A DNA stretch of 64,000 nt from Paratractidigestivibacter sp003150175 (lineage in GTDB: Bacteria > Actinomycetota > Coriobacteriia > Coriobacteriales > Atopobiaceae), in the NCBI RefSeq assembly GCF_964283195.1, contig NZ_CAXYLH010000001.1; one strand, written 5' to 3'. Shown one piece after another: positions 17,801 to 26,313 of the stretch. The notes under the pieces were generated by a model, which saw only the letters and a list, made by a program, of their open reading frames with translations, was not told where the DNA came from and did not search any database. Numbering within the stretch: position 1 is the stretch's first letter; every line of letters starts with the position of its first letter. Position numbers and translations under genes: made by a program.

Positions 17801-17977
17801 GTCCATCCTTTCTGTGTATACAGTAACACCGGAAAGCGCCTGCTTGGTGCGGGCCATCCGGCATCATCAGGTGCTATTATCAAGACGGACGGCACCCGGT
17901 GCCACGGGTTTGGCCGACTCCACTTTTTGAATTGTGTAAGTGGATGGAAGTGGCCGCTTCCGCTTATGCGGGGGCGG

Positions 17978-18061
17978 CTATTTTCGTCGGCCGATCATGA
18001 AGCCGAGTCCAATTGCCGCGATTACGAGTGACAGCAGATTCAAAAGATCTGAAGTGCTCAT
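17978..18061 (-). CDS. 27-residue membrane peptide, candidate type I toxin
   Basis: A short frame encodes MSTSDLLNLLSLVIAAIGLG followed by FMIGRRK, one hydrophobic helix and a basic tail. It has a strong ribosome site GGAGG seven bases before the ATG. In the mRNA the site is preceded by CCCTC-TCT-GAGG, so it can be masked in a hairpin. Two hairpins follow the stop (17957-17977 and CCACTT/AAGTGG at 17922-17945). Size, layout and charge fit holin-like type I toxins; no antisense RNA can be proven by eye, and a small structural membrane peptide is the alternative. It lies in the 405-base gap between the PIN module and the FtsX gene. Confidence 0.6.
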   Translation of the reverse strand: MSTSDLLNLLSLVIAAIGLGFMIGRRK

Positions 18062-18132
18062 AAGCCAACCTCCTCAGAGAGGGAGTCGGCCCCGTCCACC
18101 TTGATCTCAGCACCTGATTCAATTTGTGCATA

Positions 18133-18146
18133 GTATACGTGTATAC
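18133..18146. promoter_or_regulatory. Perfect GTATAC palindrome in the small-peptide promoter
   Basis: GTATACGTGTATAC is a 14-bp near-perfect palindrome. On the minus strand TTGATT and TATGCA flank it with 16 bp between, a plausible promoter about 70 bases before the 27-residue peptide. The same GTATAC core occurs in the antitoxin promoter at 17812-17823. Confidence 0.5.
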
Positions 18147-18151
18147 AAAAT

Positions 18152-18187
18152 CAAGAGGGGAAAGAATCCGCAGCTTCTTGCCCCTCT
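18152..18187. terminator. Bidirectional terminator after the FtsX gene
   Basis: AAGAGGGG.AAGAA pairs with TTCTTGCCCCTCTT. The plus strand continues CTTTTTCCTTATTTTTT; the minus strand continues TTGATTTTG. It can stop transcription from the FtsX gene and also reads from the other side. Confidence 0.75.
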
Positions 18188-18205
18188 TTTTCCTTATTTT
18201 TTGCG

Positions 18206-21200
18206 TTACTCCGCGGACTTGAGGGCGCCGACCATGTCGACGCGGTCGAGGGAGCGGTTGGTCATCGCGTTGACCATGAGGGTGAACGCGAAGGCGAGCG
18301 CCGCGGCGATGAGGTAGGTGGGCCAGGCGACCACAGTGTCGAAGTAGAGCGACGGCATCTTGAGCACGAGCGTGAGGCTGCGCGTGAGCGCATAGCCCAG
18401 CGGCAGGCCGGCCACGATGCCGATCCCGGTGAGGATGATGGTTTCTTTGTTGATGTAGACGTGGACCTCGCCGTGCTTGAAGCCGAGGACCTTGATCGTA
18501 GCGAGCTCGCGCTCGCGCTCGGAGATGTTCGTGTTGGACAGCGTGAAGACCACGGTGAAGCTCAGCGCCGCAGCGAGCACGATGACCACATAGACCACGG
18601 TGTTTATGAGCGTGAAGGCGCTCGAGAAGTCGCGCACGAGCTTGGCCGTCGACGTGACGGACAGCAGCCGCTCGTCGCCGGTGAGCCCGTCGGCAAAGTC
18701 GATCTGCGCCGCGGAGTCGCCGTTCAGGTCGGCAAGAAGCCCGTTCTGCTCGCACTTCTTTGCGAAGCAGCGCTCGTAGGCCGACTCGCTCATGTACATC
18801 GAGTTGCCGAGGTAGTTGGTGACGACGCCGTTGACCTCGACGTTCGACTCGGCGAGGGTCGGGTCCTGCACGTGGACGATGTCGCCCGCGCCGAAGCCCA
18901 GCACCTGCTCGGCGCTCTTTGTGATGGCGCAGCCCGAGTCGTCGAGCGCGACCTCGGCGCCCGAGGCGTCGCCGAGCCCCACGTATCTGGAGGCGTCCAC
19001 GCCGTCGGGGAACACATAGAGCGTCACGGACTCCGAGGCGTCGCCGTAGCTCACGGTTAGCTGGTCGATGCGGACGCGCTGCAGGTCGCGCACCTCTTCG
19101 CGGACACCGAGGTCGTCCGCGACGGCGTCGAGGTCGGAGGTGCTGCTCGCGGCCACAAGGTCGTAGCGGATGGCGCCGCCGTCCTTGCCGTACTGGCGCT
19201 CAGGCAGCGAGAGGACCGTGTCGCGGATGCCGAAGCCGCAGATGAGCAGCGCGACGCAGCCCGCGATGCCGAAGACCGTCATGAGGAAGCGGCGCTTGTA
19301 ACGGAAAATGTTGCGCGCTGTGACCTTGTTGAGAAAGCTCAGGCGACTCCAGACGGGGCGGATGCGCTCGAGCAGGATGCGGCTGCCGGCCTTCGGGGCC
19401 TTCGGGCGCATGAGCGAGGCGGGCGACTCGCGGAGCTCCTTCACGCAGGTCGTGGCCGTGGCGCCGACGATGCCGAGCATGAAGAGCACGATCGCGGCGA
19501 CCGCGTAGACAGCATCGAGGTGGTAGGTGAACGCCGGCAGCGCGTACATCGTCGAGAAGATCGTGAAGATAATCGCCGGCAGTACGATGAACCCGACGAA
19601 ATCGCCGATGATCCCGCCGATCAGGCACGCCGAGCCCGCGTAGGCGACGTATTTGGACAGGATGCGGCCGCGCGGGTAGCCGAGCGCCTTGTACAGGCCG
19701 ATGAGCCCGCGTTCCTCCTCGACCATGCGCGTCATGGTGGTCAGCGAGATCAGGATCGCCACCACAAAGAAGACGATGGGCAGCACCGTGCCGAGGACCT
19801 CGATGCACGAGGCGTCGGACTCGACCGATGAGTAGCTGGAGAGGCTGCCGCGGTCCTGCACGTACCAGGTGGGATCGTCGATGTCGGCGACCTTGGCGCG
19901 GGCGTCGGCGATCTTTTGCGCGGCCTCGGAGCGCTTGGACTCGAGCGTCGCGCGGGCGTCGGCGAGCTGGGCGGCGCCGTCGTTGAGCTCGCCCTCCTTC
20001 TGGCGCAGGGTCGCGCGGGCGTCCGAGATCTGGGCGAGCGCCTTCGCGCGGTTGGCGTTGAGCGTGGCTTGCGCGTCGGCGAGCTGGGCGCGGGCGGACG
20101 CGATCTGCGCGCGGCCGGCCTCGAGCTGCGCCCGTGCCGAGAAGAGCTGGTCGCGCTTGCCAGTGAGGTCGGCGAGCTGGGACTCGAGCCCGGACTTCGT
20201 CTGGGAGAGCTCAGCGACCTTGTCGTCGATGGCCTTGTCCGCCGCGTCGGCGGCCTGCTGCTTCGCCTGGGCGGTCGCAGTCTCCTCCGCCTCGGGCGAG
20301 AGCTGCTCCTTCGCAGCCTTGAGCTGGGTCAGCTGCTCCTGGAGCTGCGCGACCTGGGCCTCCGCCTGCTGGAGCTGCTCCTCCGGCGCGGGCGGGTCCA
20401 TCTGCTTGAGCTGCTCGAGGGCAGCGGTCGCCTGTGCGACGCCCGCCTCGAGCGCCGTGACGTTGTCGTCGATGTGCTCGTAGTCGGGGACCTGGGAGCG
20501 GCCCTCGGCGAACTTCTTTGCAACTTCGTCTGCGGCCGCCTGCTCGGCCTGCGTGACGGCGGCCGCGCGCGTCTGGTCGGAGCCGGCGGTCGCGATGCCC
20601 TCGTCGAGCTGCCGGATGCCGTCCTCGATCTGCCTGATGCCGTCCTCAACCTGAGCGATACCGTCCTGGACCTGCGGCTCGTTGGCGTCGATCTCGACGG
20701 CCTTCTGGTTGAGCTGAGCCAAGCCGGCGCTGATCTGCGCCTGCGCGTCGTCCATCTGGCGCACGGCGAGAGCCTCCTGGAGCGTGAGCTGCTCCTTACC
20801 GTCCTCGAGCTGGGCGCGGCCGTCGTCGAGCTCGGCCTGGGCATCGTCGATCTCGCGCTGGCCATCGGCGAGCTTAGCGTTCGCCTCGTCCTCGGCGTCG
20901 TCGATGGCCGCGTTCGCGTCGGCGCGGACAGACTCGCCGCGGGCGCGCTGGCGCTCCTCGCGAGCGTCGTCGACGCGCTTCTTTACATCGCTGACCAGGC
21001 GTTCGTACTCGTCGGAGTAGCACAGCGGCACCTCGGCGCCCTCGACGGAGAGGTAGGCCACGGTATAGACGTCGGCCTGCACGTTGTCCTTCGTGACAAA
21101 GAAGGCGTACTGCGCGCCGCCGCTCGCGCGGAACGACATTGTGCCCTCGCCCGCGTTGATGTCCTGCGGGTCGAGCACGATGGCGCTGATCCGGTATTCC

Positions 21201-21889
21201 TTGCGCGCGAAGATGGGCTCCGACTCGGCGTCGGCGGAGTCGTCGTCGAGGTCAATGGAGAGCTCATCGGAGCTGGAGTCGGATCCGGCCGCGTCCTTCT
21301 GGGCGTCGTCGCCTTCCTTGCTGCTCTGAGAATCGGAGTCCGCGGCGCTGCGGAAGGTCACGGCATCCCCCACCCCCACGCCCGCCTCCGCGGCATAGCG
21401 CCTGGTCACGGCCACCTCGTCTGCGCTTGTGGGTAGCTCGCCCTCGAGCACGCGCGGCTCGTTCAGGCCGTCGTCGGAAAGCGCGCGGACCTCGGCCTTT
21501 GAAGAGCCGGAGCCGACGGTCGTGTAGACGGTCTCGGTCCAGCCGCCCTCGGCGCGCTCCACGCCCTCGGTGCCCGCGAGCGCGACGACGTCGTCGTCTG
21601 TGAGGCCGAGCGTCGACTGGACGCGCACGTCAAAGAGATGCTGCGCGTCGAAGAACTCATCGGCGGACTGCCGCAGGTCGAGGCAGGCGGCGCGCAGGCC
21701 CACGATCATCGTCACGCCCAGCAGGCAGATCACAGCGAGCGCGATGAAGCGCTTGAGCGTGCCGCGCACCGTGCGCAGGGTCCCGAGCGCGAAGGCGTTG
21801 CCCACGCGGCGCTTGCGCGCGCGGGGACCGCTCGCCCGGGGATCGTTCGCTCGGAGCTCGCGCGCGCCCTTCTTTCCTACGGCGGTCAT
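18206..21889 (-). CDS. FtsX/MacB-like ABC transporter permease with long coiled-coil ectodomain
   Basis: A 1227-residue membrane protein, the permease partner of the ATPase gene upstream (gap of three bases). One helix lies near residue 50, followed by a MacB-type periplasmic-core region, then about 350 residues (near 300-660) rich in Gln, Ala, Asp and Lys in heptads, clearly a long coiled coil. A first FtsX block follows (three to four helices near 690-800), and a second FtsX block ends the protein (SERERELATIKVLGFKHGEV near 1105-1125). Such machines transmit ATP hydrolysis to an extracytoplasmic domain; export of peptides or control of envelope enzymes are both possible. Substrate is unknown. 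Confidence 0.9.
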   Translation of the reverse strand: MTAVGKKGARELRANDPRASGPRARKRRVGNAFALGTLRTVRGTLKRFIALAVICLLGVTMIVGLRAACLDLRQSADEFFDAQHLFDVRVQSTLGLTDDDVVALAGTEGVERAEGGWTETVYTTVGSGSSKAEVRALSDDGLNEPRVLEGELPTSADEVAVTRRYAAEAGVGVGDAVTFRSAADSDSQSSKEGDDAQKDAAGSDSSSDELSIDLDDDSADAESEPIFARKEYRISAIVLDPQDINAGEGTMSFRASGGAQYAFFVTKDNVQADVYTVAYLSVEGAEVPLCYSDEYERLVSDVKKRVDDAREERQRARGESVRADANAAIDDAEDEANAKLADGQREIDDAQAELDDGRAQLEDGKEQLTLQEALAVRQMDDAQAQISAGLAQLNQKAVEIDANEPQVQDGIAQVEDGIRQIEDGIRQLDEGIATAGSDQTRAAAVTQAEQAAADEVAKKFAEGRSQVPDYEHIDDNVTALEAGVAQATAALEQLKQMDPPAPEEQLQQAEAQVAQLQEQLTQLKAAKEQLSPEAEETATAQAKQQAADAADKAIDDKVAELSQTKSGLESQLADLTGKRDQLFSARAQLEAGRAQIASARAQLADAQATLNANRAKALAQISDARATLRQKEGELNDGAAQLADARATLESKRSEAAQKIADARAKVADIDDPTWYVQDRGSLSSYSSVESDASCIEVLGTVLPIVFFVVAILISLTTMTRMVEEERGLIGLYKALGYPRGRILSKYVAYAGSACLIGGIIGDFVGFIVLPAIIFTIFSTMYALPAFTYHLDAVYAVAAIVLFMLGIVGATATTCVKELRESPASLMRPKAPKAGSRILLERIRPVWSRLSFLNKVTARNIFRYKRRFLMTVFGIAGCVALLICGFGIRDTVLSLPERQYGKDGGAIRYDLVAASSTSDLDAVADDLGVREEVRDLQRVRIDQLTVSYGDASESVTLYVFPDGVDASRYVGLGDASGAEVALDDSGCAITKSAEQVLGFGAGDIVHVQDPTLAESNVEVNGVVTNYLGNSMYMSESAYERCFAKKCEQNGLLADLNGDSAAQIDFADGLTGDERLLSVTSTAKLVRDFSSAFTLINTVVYVVIVLAAALSFTVVFTLSNTNISERERELATIKVLGFKHGEVHVYINKETIILTGIGIVAGLPLGYALTRSLTLVLKMPSLYFDTVVAWPTYLIAAALAFAFTLMVNAMTNRSLDRVDMVGALKSAE

Positions 21890-21892
21890 CGG

Positions 21893-22594
21893 CTACCACT
21901 CGATCCGCGAGATCGGCAGCGGGCTCGCGTTCGTGGTCATCTGGGTGACTCGGCCGCTCTTGAAGCGGATGAGGCGGTCGGCCATGTCCGCCAGCGCCGC
22001 GTTGTGCGTGACGATGACGACGGTGATGCCGTCGCGGCGGCAGGTATCCTGCAGAAGCTGAAGGATCTGCTTTCCCGTCTGGTAATCGAGCGCGCCCGTA
22101 GGCTCGTCGCAGAGCAGGAGCTTGGGGTTCTTTGCCAAGGCGCGGGCGATGGAGACGCGCTGCTGCTCGCCGCCGGAAAGCTGGGCCGGGAAGTTGTCGA
22201 GGCGCCCGGACAGGCCGACCTTGCCCAAGGTCTCCTCCGCGTCGAGCGAGTCGGGGCAAATCTGGGCCGCGAGCTCGACGTTCTCGAGCGCGGTCAGGTT
22301 GGGGACAAGGTTGTAGAACTGGAAGACGAAGCCCACGTCCGCGCGACGGAAGTCCACGAGCTCGTCCTCCGTGGCGTCGCTGATGTCGCGGTCGCCGACG
22401 ATCACGCCGCCCGACGTCGCGCGATCCATGCCGCCGAGGATGTTCAGTGCCGTGGTCTTACCCGCGCCCGACTGGCCGAGGATCACGGCGAGCTCGCCGC
22501 GCTCCACCTGGAAAGAAGCGCCGTCGAGGGCGTTGATCTTCGCCGTCCCCTCGCCATAGCTGCGCACGACGTTGCTGAACTCGATGTAGGGCAT
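21893..22594 (-). CDS. ABC transporter ATP-binding protein (LolD/MacB type)
   Basis: A 233-residue ATPase of the MacB/LolD/FtsE group, partner of the large FtsX-like permease downstream. It shows Walker A GQSGAGKTTALNILGG, Q-loop FVFQFYNLVPNLTALENVELA, signature LSGGEQQRVSIARALAKN and Walker B LLLCDEPTGALD. I start it at the ATG at 22594 (PYIEFSNVVRSYGEG) with GGAGC upstream; the frame runs open further upstream into a dispersed repeat, which is not coding. A TATACT box lies at about 22639-22634 on the minus strand. Confidence 0.94.
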   Translation of the reverse strand: MPYIEFSNVVRSYGEGTAKINALDGASFQVERGELAVILGQSGAGKTTALNILGGMDRATSGGVIVGDRDISDATEDELVDFRRADVGFVFQFYNLVPNLTALENVELAAQICPDSLDAEETLGKVGLSGRLDNFPAQLSGGEQQRVSIARALAKNPKLLLCDEPTGALDYQTGKQILQLLQDTCRRDGITVVIVTHNAALADMADRLIRFKSGRVTQMTTNASPLPISRIEW

Positions 22595-22691
22595 GGCTGC
22601 TCCGATGGCCGCGGTACCGAATCCGTATGAACGAAGTATAGGTTGAACCCGCCCCAGCTCCGCGCACTTATCGCCGCGCGGCCCCAACCCG

Positions 22692-22810
22692 CCCATCACT
22701 GGATGACAGTCATTGCGTGCAGCATTATTTGCCACCCATCAGCCGGTGACAGTCATTGCGTGATGGGTGTCCCAGAAAGCTGCACGCAATGACTGTCACC
22801 CAGTGTTGGT
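22692..22810. repeat. Dispersed repeat family A, most complete copy
   Basis: Two direct copies of TGACAGTCATTGCGTG (starting at 22704 and 22747) and one inverted copy (GCACGCAATGACTGTCA near 22782-22798) form a palindromic block. The 46 bases 22765-22810 are the exact reverse complement of 672-717. The TATACT box for the next MFS gene (22813-22818) lies at its edge. Confidence 0.88.
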
Positions 22811-22855
22811 CGTATACTCGCTCGGGTTCGTTTGCGCTCGTAGGGGGAGTCATCT

Positions 22856-24016
22856 ATGAAAAAAGGGCTGATCGCGCTCGCAACAGGCTCGTTTGCCTTG
22901 GGGTTTGCCGAGTTTCTCGTCATGGGGATCATCACGAACATCGCCGCCGGGGTCGGGGTGACGGTACCGGAGGCGGGCGGGTTCATATCCGCGTACGCCG
23001 TCGGCGTGTGCTTCGGCACGCTCATCCTCGTGTTCGGCCACCGGATCGAGCCGAAGCGCCTGCTCATAGCCTTCATGCTGCTGTGCTGCGCAGGCAACGC
23101 GATGGCGGCGCTCGCGCCCGACGCGGCCACGCTCACCGTGGCGCGCTTCATCTCGGGCATGCCCCACGGCGCGTTCTTCGGCACCGCGACCATCGCCGCC
23201 AAGGCCATGGCCGAGAAGGGCCGAGAGAACCAGGCCGTCGCCGTCATGGTCCTCGGCCAGACGCTCGCGAACACGCTCGGCGTCCCCTTCGGCACGCTGC
23301 TCGCCGGGCTCGTGAGCTGGCGCGCCGCTTTCGTCTTCGTCGCGGTATGGGCGTTGATGTCTTTCGCGCTCATCGGCAAGCTCGTCCCGCGCATCGGCGC
23401 CGTCGCAGACGCAGGGCTCGCCGGGCAGTTCCGCTTCCTCGCCAAGCCCGGCCCGTGGGTCGTGCTCGCCGCCGTGCTTTTGGGCAACACGGGGATCTTC
23501 TGCTGGTGGAGCTATGTGTCCCCCTGGCTCGAGAACTTCGGCGGCTGGGCCGCGGCGGCGCTGCCCGCGCTGCTCGTGCTCGCGGGGTCCGGCATGATCG
23601 TGGGCTCGCAGCTCGGCGGGCGCTGCGGGGATCTTCTGTCCCCGGGGCGCGCGGCGGCGATCGGCCAGGGCATCGCCTGCGCGGCCATGCTGCTCATCTT
23701 CGCGTTCTCTGGGAGCATGATCACCTCGGCGGCGCTGATGTTCCTCTGCTGCGTGGGGCTCTTTTTCCCGTCGAGCCCGCAGCAGCTCGCGATGGTCGAG
23801 GTCGGCGCCGGCGGCGGCGAGATGATCGCCGGCGCGTGCGTGCAGGTCGCGTTCAACGGCGGCAACGCCATCGGCGCGCAGATCGGCCAGGCGGTGCTGA
23901 GCACGGGCGCCGCGTACAACGCGCCCGCGCTCGCCGGCGCGCCCATCGCCGCGACGGCCGCTGTCCTGCTGCTGGCCTACGCGCGCCTCTTCGAGCCAGC
24001 GTATCACCACAGGTAA
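22856..24016 (+). CDS. MFS transporter (AraJ/sugar-efflux like)
   Basis: A 386-residue membrane protein with about twelve helices. The N terminus (ALATGSFALGFAEFLVMGII) matches the arabinose/drug efflux group of the major facilitator superfamily, and the loop region GHRIEPKRLLIAFMLL and SGMPHGAFFGTATIAAKAM fit that group. Ribosome site AGGGGGAG precedes the ATG. The promoter seems to abut the repeat block upstream. Substrate unknown; no linked metabolic genes. Confidence 0.87.
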   Translation: MKKGLIALATGSFALGFAEFLVMGIITNIAAGVGVTVPEAGGFISAYAVGVCFGTLILVFGHRIEPKRLLIAFMLLCCAGNAMAALAPDAATLTVARFISGMPHGAFFGTATIAAKAMAEKGRENQAVAVMVLGQTLANTLGVPFGTLLAGLVSWRAAFVFVAVWALMSFALIGKLVPRIGAVADAGLAGQFRFLAKPGPWVVLAAVLLGNTGIFCWWSYVSPWLENFGGWAAAALPALLVLAGSGMIVGSQLGGRCGDLLSPGRAAAIGQGIACAAMLLIFAFSGSMITSAALMFLCCVGLFFPSSPQQLAMVEVGAGGGEMIAGACVQVAFNGGNAIGAQIGQAVLSTGAAYNAPALAGAPIAATAAVLLLAYARLFEPAYHHR

Positions 24017-24030
24017 ACGCCTGCACTCCC

Positions 24031-24879
24031 CTACTTCCGGAAGAATGCCACCGCGATCGCGCCGGGGCCCACGTGGGTGCCGATAGTGGCGCCGACGCTG
24101 TGGACGGGCAGGTCGCCGCCGGGGAAGCCTTCCTTCCACAGCGCCTTCGAGTCCGCGATGTACTTTTGCAGCAGCTTGTCCGAGAGCCCCGCATAGCCGA
24201 GCGCCACGGGCATGCCGAAATCGATGCCGCCCGCGCGCTCGACCTCCTCGTTCAGCAGGTTGCGGCCGTTCTTCGAGCCGCGCGCCTTGCCGAGCATCTT
24301 CACCTCGCCGTCCTCGATGGTGATCGCGGGCTTAATGGACAGCAGCGTGCCCACGCCCGCTGCCGCGGCGCCGATCCTGCCGCCGCGGCGCAGGTACTCA
24401 AGGGTGTCCAGGAGCGCGACCACGCACACACGGTCGCGCAGCTCCGTGAGCTCGTCGGAGATCTCCACCGCCGTGCGCCCCTCGGCAGCCAGGCGCAGCG
24501 CGTGCTCCACGAGGATCCTCTCGCCCACGCAGACGTTCAGGCTGTCGACCACGCGCACGACGGTCTTCGCCTCCGCGGCGGCGGTCATCGCGGACTGGCA
24601 GGTGCCCGAGAGCTTGGACGAGAGCGTGATGCACACGACGTCGTCGCCCGCGTCGGCCGCCTCGTCGAACGCCTGGCTGAACGCGAAGGGGTTGACCTGG
24701 CCTGTCTTCGGCAGGTCGTCGCCCTCGACGAGCAGCTCGTAGAAGTGCTCGTGGCTCAGATCCACGCCGTCGGCGTAGGTATCCATGTCGAACATGATGG
24801 AGAGCGGCAGGACCACGAGGCCCTCGTGCTCGCCGGGCAGGATGTCGCTTCCGGAATCGGTGATGATGCGAACAGACAT
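24031..24879 (-). CDS. DegV family fatty-acid-binding protein
   Basis: DegV proteins bind fatty acids (FakB subunits of fatty acid kinase are members). The 282-residue protein has the opening VRIITDSGSDILPGE, the ligand segment CITLSSKLSGTCQSA near 95-109, and the C-terminal VGATIGTHVGPGAIAVAFF. The ATG at 24879 has GGGAGGGAAG upstream. No fakA is beside it. It lies downstream of marR with a 96-base gap and could be in the same transcript. Confidence 0.93.
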   Translation of the reverse strand: MSVRIITDSGSDILPGEHEGLVVLPLSIMFDMDTYADGVDLSHEHFYELLVEGDDLPKTGQVNPFAFSQAFDEAADAGDDVVCITLSSKLSGTCQSAMTAAAEAKTVVRVVDSLNVCVGERILVEHALRLAAEGRTAVEISDELTELRDRVCVVALLDTLEYLRRGGRIGAAAAGVGTLLSIKPAITIEDGEVKMLGKARGSKNGRNLLNEEVERAGGIDFGMPVALGYAGLSDKLLQKYIADSKALWKEGFPGGDLPVHSVGATIGTHVGPGAIAVAFFRK

Positions 24880-24975
24880 GGCTCTTCCCTCCCCGGGGCG
24901 TGGGCCCCGCGGTCGTTGGATTGCTGATTGGTTTGCTTGGATGGTCGCGAAGCGCTGCAAAGAAGCGCGCGGCGC

Positions 24976-25428
24976 TTATCTCGACATCGTCTTTAGCCGC
25001 TCGAGCACGGACTCCATCGACGAGTACATCGCCTGGCGCTTGGCGGCGGTGAGGCCGTCGCCCGCCTCGTCCACGATGCGGCTGATGATCTGGTCGACCT
25101 CTACCATCGCCGCCTTGCCCTTCTCGGTAAGGCTGATGGGGGCGCGGTAGCGGGCTCCCGAGGAACCGGCGGGGGCCTCCCCCACCTCGACGAAGCCGTC
25201 GGTGGTCAGGCGGGAGACCACGCGCGAGACGGCGGCGCGGTCGATACCGGCCAGGCGCGCGAGCTCGGCGGACGTGAGGCCCTCGGGGTGCTTGTCGAGG
25301 TTGTAGACGCACATCAGGTCGCCGGCGCGCAGCCCGAAGCGCGCGAGCTCGGCGGTCTTTATGCGCTGAATCTCCTTCTCGATCGCGGCGATCAGCCCGA
25401 CAAAGCCCTCAAAACGATCCTCGACCAC
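24976..25428 (-). CDS. MarR family transcriptional regulator
   Basis: A 150-residue winged-helix regulator. The DNA-binding part reads GLTSAELARLAGIDRAAVSRVVSRLTTDGFVEV, and the wing follows (RYRAPISLTEKGKAAM). The start is a GTG at 25428 with GGGGAGG upstream; no ATG fits. A long palindrome in its promoter (25482-25519) suggests autoregulation. Likely targets are itself, the DegV gene downstream and perhaps the DUF2798 gene upstream. Confidence 0.88.
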   Translation of the reverse strand: MVEDRFEGFVGLIAAIEKEIQRIKTAELARFGLRAGDLMCVYNLDKHPEGLTSAELARLAGIDRAAVSRVVSRLTTDGFVEVGEAPAGSSGARYRAPISLTEKGKAAMVEVDQIISRIVDEAGDGLTAAKRQAMYSSMESVLERLKTMSR

Positions 25429-25481
25429 ATTGCCTCCCCACGGCGCCTGCGCGGCGCGTCCTTCTTTGCAGGAACAACAAT

Positions 25482-25519
25482 AACGGCACGTTTGTTGATA
25501 GGTCAACAGACGTGCCGTT
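25482..25519 (-). promoter_or_regulatory. marR promoter with 38-bp palindrome
   Basis: AACGGCACGT and ACGTGCCGTT flank GTTGA-TAGG-TCAAC. On the minus strand TTGACC inside the inner palindrome is a good -35 with TTATTG 17 bp later. A palindrome over the core promoter is typical for an autorepressor such as MarR. Confidence 0.65.
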
Positions 25520-25566
25520 TACACACATTTTTATGTAGCGGGCATGAAGAAGCCCCGCCCCGTGGC

Positions 25567-26067
25567 CTATCCCAGCTGCGGCTCCGCGAGCACCGTGCCC
25601 TCGGGGAACGCGCGGCGGAACACGAAGCGCGCGGCGGGGCCCGCGAAGAGCAGGTTCCACGGCAGCGCCATCACGAAGTTCCAGGGGATGTTGGCCAGCC
25701 ACGTCGCCGGGACCATCGCGAGCGTGCCCGCGTGGAAAGCGCCCTCGAAAGCGCCATAGAGGCTCATGATGATGACCATCGGGAAGACCGTGCAGGTCGA
25801 GATCGCGAGCGTCATCGCACGGGGGCTCGACTCTCCGGGCGTCACGAGGCGCTTGAACGCAAAGCCCTTGGCAAACGGGCTCGCCACGAACCAGTCGCAC
25901 AGCATGGCGAAGACGTACGCGAACGGGAAGCCGACCCACGCGTCGACGAGGACCCCGACGTTGAGGGCGCCCTGCTGGCGCGCGACGTTGTAGATGCTCA
26001 TCCAGAGCACCATCAGGAAACACATGATAAAGGTGAACAGCAGGCTCTCGCGCTTGTTCTTGGGCAT
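25567..26067 (-). CDS. DUF2798 membrane protein
   Basis: A 166-residue protein with four hydrophobic helices arranged as two repeats; each repeat has the pattern of DUF2798 (for example FTFIMCFLMVLWMSIYNVA near 11-29 and TLAISTCTVFPMVIIMSLYG near 90-109). Function of the family is unknown. The ATG at 26067 has GGAGAG upstream. It is followed by the MarR gene after 138 bases that contain a separate promoter. Confidence 0.8.
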   Translation of the reverse strand: MPKNKRESLLFTFIMCFLMVLWMSIYNVARQQGALNVGVLVDAWVGFPFAYVFAMLCDWFVASPFAKGFAFKRLVTPGESSPRAMTLAISTCTVFPMVIIMSLYGAFEGAFHAGTLAMVPATWLANIPWNFVMALPWNLLFAGPAARFVFRRAFPEGTVLAEPQLG

Positions 26068-26218
26068 AGAAAAACTCTCCTCACACATAGAAATCCTGGC
26101 CCGGCGAGCGTGGTTCGCCCAAAAAAGCCCTCGTCCACGGACCAGCGGACGCGGCCATTCTAGCGTGCGCGGGGCGTGTTTCGTAAGCGTTTACTTTGTG
26201 GAGAATCGCCGGTGCGCC

Positions 26219-26300
26219 GCAGGTCGAACGTGTAGGTTGGACCTGCGAAAATCACCAAACCGATGGCCTGCATAGAAGGGCGCGAGCCCATCGCAGGCCC
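26219..26300 (+). other. Two hairpins in the leader of the aminotransferase gene
   Basis: GCAGGTC and GACCTGC pair at 26219-26246, and GGCCTGC and GCAGGCC pair at 26264-26300, the second ending just before the ribosome site. GTAAGCGTTTAC at about 26184-26195 is a palindrome like LacI-family operators. No known riboswitch is recognised; the rest of the 246-base gap shows nothing. Confidence 0.45.
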
Positions 26301-26313
26301 CGAAGGAGCACCG

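Noticed and set aside
26219..26300. A known riboswitch before the aminotransferase
   Set aside because: Two hairpins exist but no conserved aptamer sequence is recognised.
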